64,000 nt of DNA from Pseudorhodoplanes sp. (GTDB lineage Bacteria; Pseudomonadota; Alphaproteobacteria; Rhizobiales; Xanthobacteraceae): positions 124,001 through 188,000 of the forward strand of contig JALHOD010000004.1 of NCBI GenBank assembly GCA_022843165.1, in the 5' to 3' direction. Positions within the stretch are counted from its first letter, which is position 1; each line of letters starts with the position of its first letter. The notes beneath the pieces were generated by a model. It was not told the DNA's origin. It ran no database searches and saw only the letters and a program-made list of their open reading frames with translations. The translations under genes and the position numbers were made by a program. Positions 43,609 to 52,345 of this stretch are shown here, piece after piece.

Positions 43609-44367
43609 ATGTCCCTCATCACCGATCCGATCTTCTATGCCATCGCGCTGCCCGCCGTGCTCGCGCTCGGCCTGTCGAAAGGCGGCTTTGCCGGCATCGG
43701 GATCCTGGCGACGCCGCTGCTCGCGCTCTATCTGCCGCCGCTGGAGGCGGCGGCGCTGCTGCTGCCGATCCTGATCGTGCAGGACGCGATCTCGGTCTGG
43801 GTCTATCGCCGCGACTGGAGTGCCTGGAATCTGAAAGTGCTGCTGCCTGGCGCACTGATCGGCATGGGCGTGGCCTGGCTGTTCGCGGCGCAGGTGTCGG
43901 ACACGGTGATCCGGCTCGCGGTCGGCTCCATCGGCGCCACCTTTGTGCTGCACACCTTCCTGAAGCGCGGCCCGGTCGAGCCGCAGAAAAAGACCGCCGC
44001 GAGCGGCGTGTTCTGGGGCGGCATCTCCGGCTTCACCTCGTTTCTGGTGCAGGGCGGCGCCCCGCCCTATCAGGTGCATGTGCTGCCGCAGCTGCTGCCG
44101 AAGATGACGCTGGTCGGCACCTCCACTATGTTCTTCGCGGTGGTGAATTTTCTCAAGATCGGGCCGTATTTCGCGCTCGGGCAATTCTCCCTGCCGAATT
44201 TCGCGACATCGCTCGCGCTGCTCCCGCTCGCTATCGCCGCCAATTTCCTCGGCATCTGGCTGGTGCGGGTGACGCCGGTCGAGACCTTCTACAGGATCGC
44301 CTATATCCTCGTGCTCTGCGTGTCGCTGCTGCTGCTCTGGCAGGGCTTTTCCGACCTGCGGCGCTGA
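43609..44367 (+). CDS. TSUP (TauE/SafE-like) permease, second pair copy 2
   Basis: 252 residues from ATG 43609, 2 bases after the previous stop. It is clearly paralogous to the preceding gene: LGLSKGGFAGIGILATPLLAL matches LGLAKGGFTGVGAVATPILAL, and FTSFLVQGGAPPYQVHVLPQ matches FTSTLSHAGGPPWQVHILPQ. Note the HAGGPP to QGGAPP change. Two membrane-embedded subunits may form a heteromer. The downstream acyl-CoA ligase is on the same strand, but there is no clear substrate link. Confidence 0.87.
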   Translation: MSLITDPIFYAIALPAVLALGLSKGGFAGIGILATPLLALYLPPLEAAALLLPILIVQDAISVWVYRRDWSAWNLKVLLPGALIGMGVAWLFAAQVSDTVIRLAVGSIGATFVLHTFLKRGPVEPQKKTAASGVFWGGISGFTSFLVQGGAPPYQVHVLPQLLPKMTLVGTSTMFFAVVNFLKIGPYFALGQFSLPNFATSLALLPLAIAANFLGIWLVRVTPVETFYRIAYILVLCVSLLLLWQGFSDLRR

Positions 44368-44485
44368 ACCGCCGGCGCGCGATTGATCGCGGCCTGTCTC
44401 CTCATTAGGTTGCCAGGACCTTTTGTTGCCAAGACCTGTTGACGTAATGCGTGATCCTTCGGATCCCGCGCCGGGGGAACAAGAA

Positions 44486-46114
44486 ATGGCGAAATCGCCC
44501 TACGATACCGATCTCGACCGCACGCCCGCGAATTTCCAGCCGCTGACGCCGCTGCAGTTTCTGGAGCGCGCGGCCAGCGTCTTTCCGGACCACACCGCCA
44601 TCGTCCACGGCCAACTGCGCCGCAGCTATCGCGACTTCTATGCGCGCGCGCGCCGCCTGGCTTCGGCCCTGACCAAGCGCGGGATCACGAAGAACGACAC
44701 GGTCGCGGCGGTGCTGGCCAACACGCCGGCCATGCTGGAGGCGCATTACGGGGTGCCGATGGCCGGCGCGGTGCTGAATGCGATCAACACCCGGCTCGAT
44801 GCGGCGACCGTCGGCTTCATCCTCGACCATGCCGACGCGAAAGTGCTGATCACCGATCGCGAATTTTCCAAAGCCGTGAAGGAAGCGCTCAGCCTCGCCA
44901 AGGTGAAACCGCTGGTGATCGACTATGACGATCCGGAATTTTCCGGCGGCGGCGAGCGGCTCGGCGGCCTCGAATACGAGGATTTTCTCAAGGACGGCGA
45001 CCCCGAATTCGCCTGGCAGGTGCCGGGCGACGAATGGGACGCGATCTCGCTCAACTACACGTCGGGCACCACCGGCGATCCCAAAGGCGTGGTGTATCAC
45101 CATCGCGGCGCCTATCTGCTGGCGATGGGCAACGTCATCACCACCGCCATGCCGGCGCATCCAGTCTATCTCTGGACGCTGCCGATGTTCCATTGCAACG
45201 GCTGGTGCTTTCCCTGGACGGTCTCGATCGTGGCCGGCACGCATGTCTGCCTGCGCGCGGTGCGGGCGGCGGCGATGTACGACGCCATCGCCGAACACAA
45301 GGTCACGCATCTGTGCGGCGCGCCGATCGTCATGTCGACGCTGCTCAACGCCAGGCCGGAGGAGAAAAAGCCGATTTCGCATCAGGTGAATTTCGCCACC
45401 GCCGCGGCGCCGCCGCCGGAAGCCGTGCTTGCCGGAATGAAGTCTGCGGGATTCAACGTCACGCATGTCTATGGCCTGACCGAAGTCTATGGCCCGGCCA
45501 CCGTGAATGACTGGCACAGCGCATGGGATGAACTCCCGCCCGCCGAACAGGCGGCGAAGAAGGCGCGCCAGGGCGTGCGCTACCCGGTGCTGGAAGCGCT
45601 CGACGTGCGTGATCCCGACACCATGCAGCAGGTCGCCCACGACGGACAGACGCTCGGCGAAGTGATGTTCCGCGGCAATGTGGTGATGAAGGGCTATCTG
45701 AAGAATAAATCAGCGACCGAGAAGTCGCTGGCCGGCGGCTGGTTCCATTCCGGCGATCTGGGGGTGATCCATCCCGACGGCTATATCCAGCTCAAGGACC
45801 GCTCCAAGGACATCATCATTTCCGGCGGCGAGAACATCTCCTCCATCGAAGTGGAAGACGCGCTCTACAAGCATCCCGCCGTCCAGGCCGCCGCCGTGGT
45901 CGCAAAGGCCGACGAGAAATGGGGCGAGACGCCATGCGCCTTTGTCGAACTGAAACCCGGCCAGAGCGCGAGCGCGGACGAACTCGTGGCGTGGTGCCGG
46001 AAAAACCTCGCCGGCTACAAGGTGCCGAAATACGTGGTGTTCACGGAACTGCCGAAGACAAGCACCGGCAAGATCCAGAAATTCAAGCTGCGCGACATGA
46101 CAAAGGACGTGTGA
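44486..46114 (+). CDS. Acyl-CoA ligase (AlkK/DmdB-type)
   Basis: 542 residues from ATG 44486. An AMP-forming acyl-CoA synthetase: P-loop-like LNYTSGTTGDPKGVVYHHRG, MFHCNGWCFPWTVS, GLTEVYGPATVNDWH, GWFHSGDLGVIHPDGYIQLKDRSKDIIISGGENIS and the C-terminal PKTSTGKIQKF lysine. The MFHCNGW wording and length place it with medium-chain and 3-methylmercaptopropionyl-CoA ligases. Substrate is uncertain: medium-chain fatty acids or MMPA are the main options. Its stop abuts the FNT transporter gene. Confidence 0.9.
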   Translation: MAKSPYDTDLDRTPANFQPLTPLQFLERAASVFPDHTAIVHGQLRRSYRDFYARARRLASALTKRGITKNDTVAAVLANTPAMLEAHYGVPMAGAVLNAINTRLDAATVGFILDHADAKVLITDREFSKAVKEALSLAKVKPLVIDYDDPEFSGGGERLGGLEYEDFLKDGDPEFAWQVPGDEWDAISLNYTSGTTGDPKGVVYHHRGAYLLAMGNVITTAMPAHPVYLWTLPMFHCNGWCFPWTVSIVAGTHVCLRAVRAAAMYDAIAEHKVTHLCGAPIVMSTLLNARPEEKKPISHQVNFATAAAPPPEAVLAGMKSAGFNVTHVYGLTEVYGPATVNDWHSAWDELPPAEQAAKKARQGVRYPVLEALDVRDPDTMQQVAHDGQTLGEVMFRGNVVMKGYLKNKSATEKSLAGGWFHSGDLGVIHPDGYIQLKDRSKDIIISGGENISSIEVEDALYKHPAVQAAAVVAKADEKWGETPCAFVELKPGQSASADELVAWCRKNLAGYKVPKYVVFTELPKTSTGKIQKFKLRDMTKDV

Positions 46115-46119
46115 AGCCA

Positions 46120-47019
46120 ATGCCGGGAGAAACGCCACATGAGACGATTGATGCGCTGCTGCCGCAGGACATCGCGCTGAAGGCCGAACAGGTCGGCATC
46201 GACAAGGCCCGTCGCGACACGGTCAGCCTGTTCGTGCTCGGCATTCTCGCCGGCGCATTCATTTCACTCGGCGCGATGTTCGCCACCACCGTGCTGGCCG
46301 GCTCGGAAGGCGTCGTACCATTCGGGCTGGCGCAACTCGCCGCCGGTCTCGCCTTCGGGCTCGGACTTGTTCTGGTGATCATCGGTGGCGCCGAATTGTT
46401 CACCGGCAATACGCTGATGGTGATGGCGCTGGCGGCGGGCAAATTGCCGCTCTCCGCCATGCTGCGCGCCTGGATCATCGTCTATCTCGGCAATTTTGTC
46501 GGCGCGGTCGGCACCGCCCTGCTTGTGTTCCTGTCCGGACAGTATCTCGCCGGCGACGGCACGGTCGCCGCCGTGGCGATGAAGATCGGCGCCAGCAAGG
46601 CGACGCTCGATTTCGTGCCGGCCTTCTTTCTCGGTATTCTGTGCAACGTGCTGGTCTGCCTTGCGGTGTGGCTGTCCTATGGCGCGCGCACCACCACCGA
46701 CAAGATCGCAGCAATGATCCTGCCGGTCGCCGCATTCGTCGCCGCAGGTTTCGAGCACAGCGTCGCCAACATGTATTTCATTCCGCTGGCGCTGATGATC
46801 AAGGCGGGCGCGCCCGACGCCGTCCTCGCCAAACTGGCAAGCGTCAACCACGCCGGGCTCGACTGGACGGGACTGATCCACAACCTCGTGCCGGTCACCG
46901 CCGGCAACATCGTCGGCGGCGGCGTTCTGGTCGGTGCGGTGTACTGGTTCGTCTATCTGCGCGGCCGCCAGGAACCGGCCGCCAGCCGCGCGTCTGCGAA
47001 AACGAAGCGGGGGCGGTAA
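46120..47019 (+). CDS. Formate/nitrite transporter family protein
   Basis: 299 residues. FNT signatures: FVLGILAGAFISLGAMFATTV at the first helix and LVLVIIGGAELFTGNTLMVMALAAGK, then VYLGNFVGAVGTALLV and the C-terminal ITAGNIVGGGVLVGAVYWF-like segment. FNT pentamers carry formate, nitrite, acetate or hydrosulfide. ATG at 46120 is taken; an in-frame GTG at 46111 overlaps the upstream stop codon and would couple translation. Co-transcribed with the acyl-CoA ligase, so a small carboxylate cargo is plausible. Confidence 0.9.
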   Translation: MPGETPHETIDALLPQDIALKAEQVGIDKARRDTVSLFVLGILAGAFISLGAMFATTVLAGSEGVVPFGLAQLAAGLAFGLGLVLVIIGGAELFTGNTLMVMALAAGKLPLSAMLRAWIIVYLGNFVGAVGTALLVFLSGQYLAGDGTVAAVAMKIGASKATLDFVPAFFLGILCNVLVCLAVWLSYGARTTTDKIAAMILPVAAFVAAGFEHSVANMYFIPLALMIKAGAPDAVLAKLASVNHAGLDWTGLIHNLVPVTAGNIVGGGVLVGAVYWFVYLRGRQEPAASRASAKTKRGR

Positions 47020-47044
47020 AGCGCCGGGCGCGGACCACCCATCG

Positions 47045-47401
47045 TCACCGCCCGTTCTTCACCTTCTGCAGATCGTCCATCTTCGCCTGCAATTTGGCGA
47101 ACTCTTCCTTCAGCGTCGCGAGGTCCTTGCTGGCCGACGCAAGCTGGGCCTTCGCCGCCGCGATCTCCCGGTCCGCCGCCGCCTGTTTCTGCTGCGCATC
47201 CTGCGTCGTCCTGTTCAGCCGCTGCTGCAGGAATTCGATATTGGCCTGCAGGCAGCCGGTGCGGCGCTCCATCTGCTTTTCGGCGGTGCAGACCTCGAGG
47301 CCGCGCACGTCCTGCGCCGCGGCCGGCAGCAAGGCCACCAGCAATGCGAGGCCGGCAAGCGCGGCGCAATGGCCGGTGCATTTGGGAAACATTGTCCTCA
47401 T
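47045..47401 (-). CDS. Secreted coiled-coil protein of unknown function
   Basis: 118 residues from ATG 47401, in an ATGA overlap with the upstream Bug-type gene. A signal peptide (CAALAGLALLVALLPAAA) is followed by CTAEKQMERRTGCLQANIEFLQQRL and a long heptad-like coiled coil to the C-terminus. Two cysteines 13 residues apart may pair. No family is recognised. The overlap means it is translated with the binding-protein gene; a periplasmic role together is an inference. Confidence 0.65.
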   Translation of the reverse strand: MRTMFPKCTGHCAALAGLALLVALLPAAAQDVRGLEVCTAEKQMERRTGCLQANIEFLQQRLNRTTQDAQQKQAAADREIAAAKAQLASASKDLATLKEEFAKLQAKMDDLQKVKNGR

Positions 47402-48375
47402 TCGACCTTCAGCCCGAGCTGCCTGATCAGCGCCGACCATTTCTTCTCGTCGCGGTCGAGCAAGGCCGCGTGCTCCTGCGGCGTCGAGGACATCGGCACC
47501 GCCGCGTCCTGCGAGATGCGCTGCTTCACGTCGTCGGTCGCGAGCGCCTTGCGCAACTCGCCGCTGAGCCTGTCGACGATCTCGCGCGGCGTGCCGGCCG
47601 GCGCCAGCAGACCGTAATAAAGCTCCGTCTCGAAGCCGGGCAGCCCGGACTCATGGGCGGTCGGCACATCCGGCAACAGCGGCGAACGCTTCGACGACGT
47701 CACCGCCAGCGGCCGCAATGTCCCTGCCTTCAGATTGCCGAGAGCCGGCGGAATGATGTTGCACGCGGCCGAAACATGGCCGCCGACCAGATCGTTGATG
47801 CTCTGCGCCGTGCCCTTGTAGGGAATGAGATTCATCTTCGCACCCGACAGCGACATGAACAATTCGGCGCAGAGATGCGAGCCGGTGCCCTTCGGCGAGG
47901 AGCCGATATTGATCTTGCCCGGTTCCTTCTTCGCCGCCGCGATCAGGTCGGCCACCGTGCTGTAGGGCGTCGACGGATTTGCCATGATCGCCATCGGCAT
48001 CACCGCCATCAGGCCGATCGGCGCAAAATCCCTGCGAATGTCGTAGCCGGTATTCGGCGCATGGAGTTCCGGATTGATGCCCAGCGTGCCGGTGTGCCCC
48101 ATGAGCAGGGTGTAGCCGTCGGGCGCCGCCTTCGCGACCGCGCGCGTGCCGATCAGTCCGCCCGCGCCGCCGCGATTGTCGACCACCACCTGCTGGCCCA
48201 GCGCCGTCGACAATTTGTCGGCGATGATGCGCGCCATGGCGTCGTTGCCGCCGCCGGGCGGGAACGGCACCACCAGCGTGATCGGGCGCGACGGATAGGA
48301 TTGCGCCTGCGCCACCCCGGACGCGGCCACAAGACCGGCCAGCAGCACACCCACGCAGCGAGCCAAAGACCACAT
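47398..48375 (-). CDS. Bug-family (TctC-like) periplasmic binding protein
   Basis: 325 residues from ATG 48375 (MWSLARC), which has GGGAG upstream; a longer start at 48396 is possible. Signal peptide ends QAQS. The family motif YPSRPITLVVPFPPGGGNDAMARI is followed by VVVDNRGGAGGLIGTRAVAKAAPDGYTL, and PYKGTAQSINDLVGGHV is visible. These proteins bind carboxylates for tripartite tricarboxylate transporters, but no TctA/TctB genes adjoin, as is usual for orphan Bug proteins. Ligand unknown. Confidence 0.9.
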   Translation of the reverse strand: MWSLARCVGVLLAGLVAASGVAQAQSYPSRPITLVVPFPPGGGNDAMARIIADKLSTALGQQVVVDNRGGAGGLIGTRAVAKAAPDGYTLLMGHTGTLGINPELHAPNTGYDIRRDFAPIGLMAVMPMAIMANPSTPYSTVADLIAAAKKEPGKINIGSSPKGTGSHLCAELFMSLSGAKMNLIPYKGTAQSINDLVGGHVSAACNIIPPALGNLKAGTLRPLAVTSSKRSPLLPDVPTAHESGLPGFETELYYGLLAPAGTPREIVDRLSGELRKALATDDVKQRISQDAAVPMSSTPQEHAALLDRDEKKWSALIRQLGLKVE

Positions 48376-48509
48376 CCGACGCTCCCCAAGTTGCAACTTT
48401 ATGATCTGGTGCCTTCTTTATAGACACCTTTCAGAAAATCGAAACCGCCGCCCTCCCTTCGGAGAGCCGGCGGCTCGACCGTTCAAAAAACACCCCTCGT
48501 GCCGCGCAG

Positions 48510-48695
48510 CTAGTGAATGCTGGCGCTCACGCCATGCTGCAGGCGGGCGATCTCGTCTTTCACCTGCAGCTTGCGACGCTTCAACTCGGCAATCCTTGTG
48601 TCATCTGTGGACGGATGCGCGAGCGCATCCGAAATTTCATCCTCAAGCGCCCGGTGACGGGCCTCAAGTTCCGCAAGATGAACATCTGGGGACAT
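48510..48695 (-). CDS. DUF465 (YdcH-like) small coiled-coil protein
   Basis: 61 residues from ATG 48695, preceded by AAGGAG. DUF465 signature: HLAELEARHRALEDEISDALA and DDTRIAELKRRKLQVKDEIARL, a helical hairpin. YdcH-like proteins are small cytosolic proteins of unknown function. A second DUF465 gene lies 280 bases away on the opposite strand, with the intervening spacer serving as a shared divergent promoter region. Confidence 0.85.
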   Translation of the reverse strand: MSPDVHLAELEARHRALEDEISDALAHPSTDDTRIAELKRRKLQVKDEIARLQHGVSASIH

Positions 48696-48975
48696 ACAGG
48701 TCTCCTTCCGGTTGGAGCCTAGGGCTGCAAATCTGACACGAGAAATATGGCAAGTCGATTGCCCGATCGCGATGCGGTGCAAAAAATCCCCGATATTCCT
48801 CAATGGAACCTTGCGTGCGGGACCGCGCCGGTGGAATGATCCGGCATTCGCGATGCTCACGCGAAGCAGGCAACCCTTTGACCCGGGTTGGTTTTCGTCG
48901 AAGCGATCCGGTCCCCGGCGGCGGGGCGGCCGGGGCCGATCCGGATCATGCCGTCTTCAAATTTTCGTGGCGGTG

Positions 48976-49182
48976 ATGACACAAGAGGAAGAAAGCGAGC
49001 TTCGGGCGCAACTGGCCCGCCTGCAGCAGGAGCATCGCGACCTCGACGCCGCGATCGACGCGCTGGTGACCTCGCCCGCGTCCGATCTGATCCAGGTGCA
49101 ACGCCTCAAGAAGCGCAAGCTGGTCCTGCGCGACCGTATTTCCTATATCGAAGACCAGCTTACGCCGGATATCATTGCCTGA
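48976..49182 (+). CDS. DUF465 (YdcH-like) small coiled-coil protein, divergent paralogue
   Basis: 68 residues from ATG 48976 (MTQEEESELRAQL), with an in-frame GTG directly before it. LRAQLARLQQEHRDLDAAIDALVT and VQRLKKRKLVLRDRISYIEDQL match DUF465. It shares the core ...RLKKRKL...DRI... with its divergent neighbour (...ELKRRKL...DEI...). The 280-base spacer between the pair shows no other feature that I can name. Function unknown. Confidence 0.82.
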   Translation: MTQEEESELRAQLARLQQEHRDLDAAIDALVTSPASDLIQVQRLKKRKLVLRDRISYIEDQLTPDIIA

Positions 49183-49252
49183 AATGAGAGAGAAACGCCG
49201 GCTCATCTGCTGGATTCTTGATCACCGCGGCGGCCATCTGCGCAGCTTTGTC

Positions 49253-49280
49253 TTGCTCCACCCCCGCCCCTCCCTATAAT
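49253..49280 (+). promoter_or_regulatory. Putative sigma-70 promoter of purEK
   Basis: TTGCTC at 49253-49258, 16-base spacer, perfect TATAAT at 49275-49280. Transcription would start near 49287, about 23 bases before the purE ATG at 49310. The best -10 match seen in the window. Confidence 0.6.
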
Positions 49281-49309
49281 CCGCCGCTTCTTTTCGGGGG
49301 GTCAGAAGC

Positions 49310-49807
49310 ATGGCGGCAAAGTCCGCGAACAAGCCGGTCGCGATCATCATGGGCAGCCAGTCGGACTGGGAGACCATGAAACACGCGGCCGAAACGCTCG
49401 ACGCCCTGAAGGTCGGCTATGAAGCCCTGATCGTGTCGGCGCATCGCACGCCCGACCGGCTCTACGACTTCGCCAAATCCGCCCGCAAGAAGGGCTTCAA
49501 GGTGGTGATCGCAGGCGCCGGCGGCGCCGCGCATCTGCCCGGCATGGCCGCGTCGATGACCTCGCTGCCGGTGTTCGGCGTGCCGATGAACGTCACCGCG
49601 CTGGAAGGCAAGGATTCGCTTCTCTCGATCGTGCAGATGCCGGCGGGCATTCCGGTCGGCACGCTGGCGATCGGCAAGCCGGGCGCCATCAACGCCGGTC
49701 TGCTGGCGGCGTCCGTTCTTGCCCTGTCGGACGCTGCGCTGGCCAGGCGCCTCGACGCGCGGCGCGCGCAGCAGACGAAGAACGTCGCGAAAAAACCGAA
49801 AGACTGA
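49310..49807 (+). CDS. purE: 5-(carboxyamino)imidazole ribonucleotide mutase
   Basis: 165 residues. PurE rearranges N5-CAIR to CAIR in purine synthesis. Signatures: [20 protein letters not shown] near residue 13, then [40 protein letters not shown] and [22 protein letters not shown]. All catalytic residues of class I PurE, including the SAHRTP His, are present. It is followed by purK after 6 bases and preceded by a strong promoter. Confidence 0.97.
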   Translation: MAAKSANKPVAIIMGSQSDWETMKHAAETLDALKVGYEALIVSAHRTPDRLYDFAKSARKKGFKVVIAGAGGAAHLPGMAASMTSLPVFGVPMNVTALEGKDSLLSIVQMPAGIPVGTLAIGKPGAINAGLLAASVLALSDAALARRLDARRAQQTKNVAKKPKD

Positions 49808-49813
49808 GAGCGC

Positions 49814-50908
49814 ATGAGCAAGCCCGCCTTCCATGCGCTGAAGCCCGGCGCCACCATCGGCATTCTCGGCGGCGGCCAGCTCGGCCGCATGCTGGCGCAG
49901 GCCGCCGGACAGCTCGGCCTGCATTGCCACATCTTCGCGCCGGAAACGGATTCCTGCGCGTTCGAAGTGGTGCGGCGCGCGACCATCGCCGATTATGCCG
50001 ACCGCGCCGCGCTCGACGCCTTCGCGCAGGATTGCGACGTCATCACCTATGAATTCGAGAATGTGCCGGCGGAGACCGCGGCCTTTCTCGCCGCGCGCAA
50101 GCCCGTGCTGCCCGATCCGCAGGTGCTGGCGCTGACGCAGGACCGGCTGGTCGAAAAGGATTTCGTCTCCAGGCTGAAAATTCCGACCGCGCCCTATGCC
50201 GCCGTCGGCAGCGCCGGCGAACTCGCCGCCGCCGTCAAAAAGATCGGCCTGCCCGCCGTGCTGAAGACACGACGGCTCGGCTATGACGGCAAGGGTCAGG
50301 CGATGATCCGCAAGGGTGACGATCCGCTCAAGGCCTGGCGGTCGCTCGGCGAGGCGCCGTGCATTCTGGAAGGCTTTGTCACATTCGCCTGCGAGGTGTC
50401 GGTGGTCGCGGCGCGGTCGCGCGACGGCAAGGTGGCGTCCTTCGACGTCGCCGAGAACGTGCATCGCGACCATATTTTGAAGACGACCGCTGTTCCCGCG
50501 CGAATTTCGGCTGCTGAAGCGAGCAAGGCCCGGAAGATCGCGGAGAAGATCGCAAAAGCGTTCAATTACGTCGGTGTGCTGGCGGTGGAGATGTTCGTGG
50601 TCAAGAACGGCCGCGAGCGCCACGTCCTGGTCAACGAGATCGCCCCGCGCGTGCACAATTCCGGCCACTGGACGCTGGATGGCTGTACTGTCTCGCAATT
50701 CGAGCAGCATATCCGGGCGGTGGCAGGCTGGACGCTGGCCAGACCGATGCGGCTCGGCCGGGTCGAGATGACCAACCTGATCGGCAAGGAGGCCAACGAC
50801 TATGCCAAATGGCTGGCGATTCCCGGCGCCTGCGTCCATCTCTACGGCAAGGGAGACCCCCGTCCGGGCCGCAAAATGGGCCATGTGACGCGGGTTTTCA
50901 CGAAATAG
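49814..50908 (+). CDS. purK: 5-(carboxyamino)imidazole ribonucleotide synthase
   Basis: 364 residues of the ATP-grasp PurK family, which makes N5-CAIR from AIR, ATP and bicarbonate, the step before PurE. GGGQLGRMLAQAAGQLG at the N-terminus, CDVITYEFENVPAETAAFL, KTRRLGYDGKGQAMI (ATP lid), VNEIAPRVHNSGHWTLDGC and FEQHIRAVAGW are visible. Directly downstream of purE, so both CAIR steps come from one mRNA. Confidence 0.97.
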   Translation: MSKPAFHALKPGATIGILGGGQLGRMLAQAAGQLGLHCHIFAPETDSCAFEVVRRATIADYADRAALDAFAQDCDVITYEFENVPAETAAFLAARKPVLPDPQVLALTQDRLVEKDFVSRLKIPTAPYAAVGSAGELAAAVKKIGLPAVLKTRRLGYDGKGQAMIRKGDDPLKAWRSLGEAPCILEGFVTFACEVSVVAARSRDGKVASFDVAENVHRDHILKTTAVPARISAAEASKARKIAEKIAKAFNYVGVLAVEMFVVKNGRERHVLVNEIAPRVHNSGHWTLDGCTVSQFEQHIRAVAGWTLARPMRLGRVEMTNLIGKEANDYAKWLAIPGACVHLYGKGDPRPGRKMGHVTRVFTK

Positions 50909-50914
50909 ACCCGA

Positions 50915-50947
50915 AAACGGGGTCCTTATGGACTCTGAACCCCGTTT
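50915..50947 (+). terminator. Nested hairpin after purK
   Basis: AAACGGGG (50915-50922) pairs with CCCCGTTT (50940-50947); inside, GTCC pairs with GGAC. The stem ends in TTT then CTGTT. It probably terminates purEK transcripts or processes a purK-rpsU read-through. A second, weaker stem (AAAGGCCT...AGGCTTTT) follows in the same 126-base spacer. Confidence 0.55.
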
Positions 50948-51034
50948 CTGTTACACGCGCGCGACTCGAAAGGCCTGAAAATAGGCTTTTCCGGCCCCCG
51001 ACACCGAAAAACCGGCTCTGAAGAAGGAACACCC

Positions 51035-51334
51035 GTGCAGGTTCTTGTCCGCGATAACAATGTCGATCAGGCCCTCAAGGCGCTCAAAAAGAAGATGCAG
51101 CGCGAGGGTATTTTCCGCGAAATGAAGCTTCGCGGTCACTACGAAAAGCCCTCCGAGAAGAAGGCCCGGCAGAAGGCGGAAGCGGTGCGCCGCGCCCGCA
51201 AGCTCGCGCGCAAGAAGCTGCAGCGCGAAGGCCTGCTGCCGATGAAGCCGAAAGTGATTCCGGGTGCCGGCGGTCCGGGCGCTGGCCGCGGCGGACGCAG
51301 CGGCGGTGCGGGCTTCGGCGGCGGCCGCAGCTGA
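51035..51334 (+). CDS. rpsU: 30S ribosomal protein S21
   Basis: 99 residues from a GTG start at 51035 (family N-terminus [25 protein letters not shown], first residue by GTG). The S21 core ends near residue 65 and is followed by [20 protein letters not shown], a Gly-rich tail that many alphaproteobacterial S21 proteins carry. S21 helps initiation on mRNAs during translation. No promoter could be fixed; two stems lie upstream. Confidence 0.95.
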   Translation: MQVLVRDNNVDQALKALKKKMQREGIFREMKLRGHYEKPSEKKARQKAEAVRRARKLARKKLQREGLLPMKPKVIPGAGGPGAGRGGRSGGAGFGGGRS

Positions 51335-51475
51335 TTCGTTCTCTCACGATTTTGTTTCCGGCGCGGAGCACGGCCAGGCCGGCTCCGCGTTGTCGTTTCT
51401 GCGGCGCGGCGTTATCGTTTCGCATCGCCTGAAGCGGATTCGACGCCGCCCGGACAGCCATCCTCGAGACTGCGC

Positions 51476-52345
51476 ATGAAATACCGGCACGACTTCTTGC
51501 GCGCCGCCCGCCCCTGCGTAGTCCTGCTGTTTGCCTTGCTTGCCGGCGGCTGCTCCAGCAGCATGATCCATTCCAATACCGGACCGCTCACCGAGGAGGC
51601 CGCTTACGCCTCTTCGCCGGTCAACATCGCCTCGCTGACCGAGGTCATCCAGCGCAACCCGAACGACCCGCAAGCCTACAACATGCGCGGCACCGTGCTC
51701 GGCCAGGCCGGACGTCGGCCGGAAGCGCTCGCCGATTTCAACAAGGCGGTCAGCCTCGATCCGAACTATGCGCAGGCTTACGCCAATCGCGGCCTGCTCT
51801 ATCGCCAGAACAACCAGCCCGATCTCGCGCTCGCCGACTACAACAGGGCGATTGCGATCGACGGAAATTACGCAGCCGCCTATCTCGGTCGCGGCATGGT
51901 GTACCGGCAGAAGCGGCAGCTGATTCTCGCGCTGAATGATTTCAACAAGGCGATTGCGACCCGTCCCGACAACGCGCAGGCCTATTACAATCGCGGCCTG
52001 CTCTATCAGAGCCAGAAGCAGCATCAATTCGCGATCGACGATCTCTCCAACGCCGTCACCTTGTCGCAGCGTGACAGCGAGCCTTATGTGGCGCGCGCGC
52101 TTAGCTATCTCGCTGTGGGCGACAACAAATCCGCGGCCGACGACCTCGACAGCGCGGTCGGACTCGATCCGCAAAGCGTCACCGCCTGGACCAGCCGCGG
52201 TCTCGCCTATGAACGACTCGGCGACCGCGAGAAATCCGCCGGCTCCTACGCCCGCGCGCTCAACATCAACCAGAATGACGAATCGGCCAATGCGGGGTTC
52301 AAGCGCGTCGGCGGACAACTCGGGAAGTCGTACCAGGCCTTCTAG
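51476..52345 (+). CDS. TPR-repeat lipoprotein (NlpI-like)
   Basis: 289 residues. Residues 1-26 form a lipoprotein signal with lipobox LLAGGC (Cys26). The rest is about seven tetratricopeptide repeats, e.g. PQAYNMRGTVLGQAGRRPEA, AQAYANRGLLYRQNNQPDLA, AQAYYNRGLLYQSQKQHQFA and VTAWTSRGLAYERLGDREKS. Such proteins are outer-membrane-anchored adaptors; NlpI for example scaffolds cell-wall hydrolases. Partner unknown. Its 3' end overlaps the convergent hydrolase gene by 4 bases. Confidence 0.88.
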   Translation: MKYRHDFLRAARPCVVLLFALLAGGCSSSMIHSNTGPLTEEAAYASSPVNIASLTEVIQRNPNDPQAYNMRGTVLGQAGRRPEALADFNKAVSLDPNYAQAYANRGLLYRQNNQPDLALADYNRAIAIDGNYAAAYLGRGMVYRQKRQLILALNDFNKAIATRPDNAQAYYNRGLLYQSQKQHQFAIDDLSNAVTLSQRDSEPYVARALSYLAVGDNKSAADDLDSAVGLDPQSVTAWTSRGLAYERLGDREKSAGSYARALNINQNDESANAGFKRVGGQLGKSYQAF

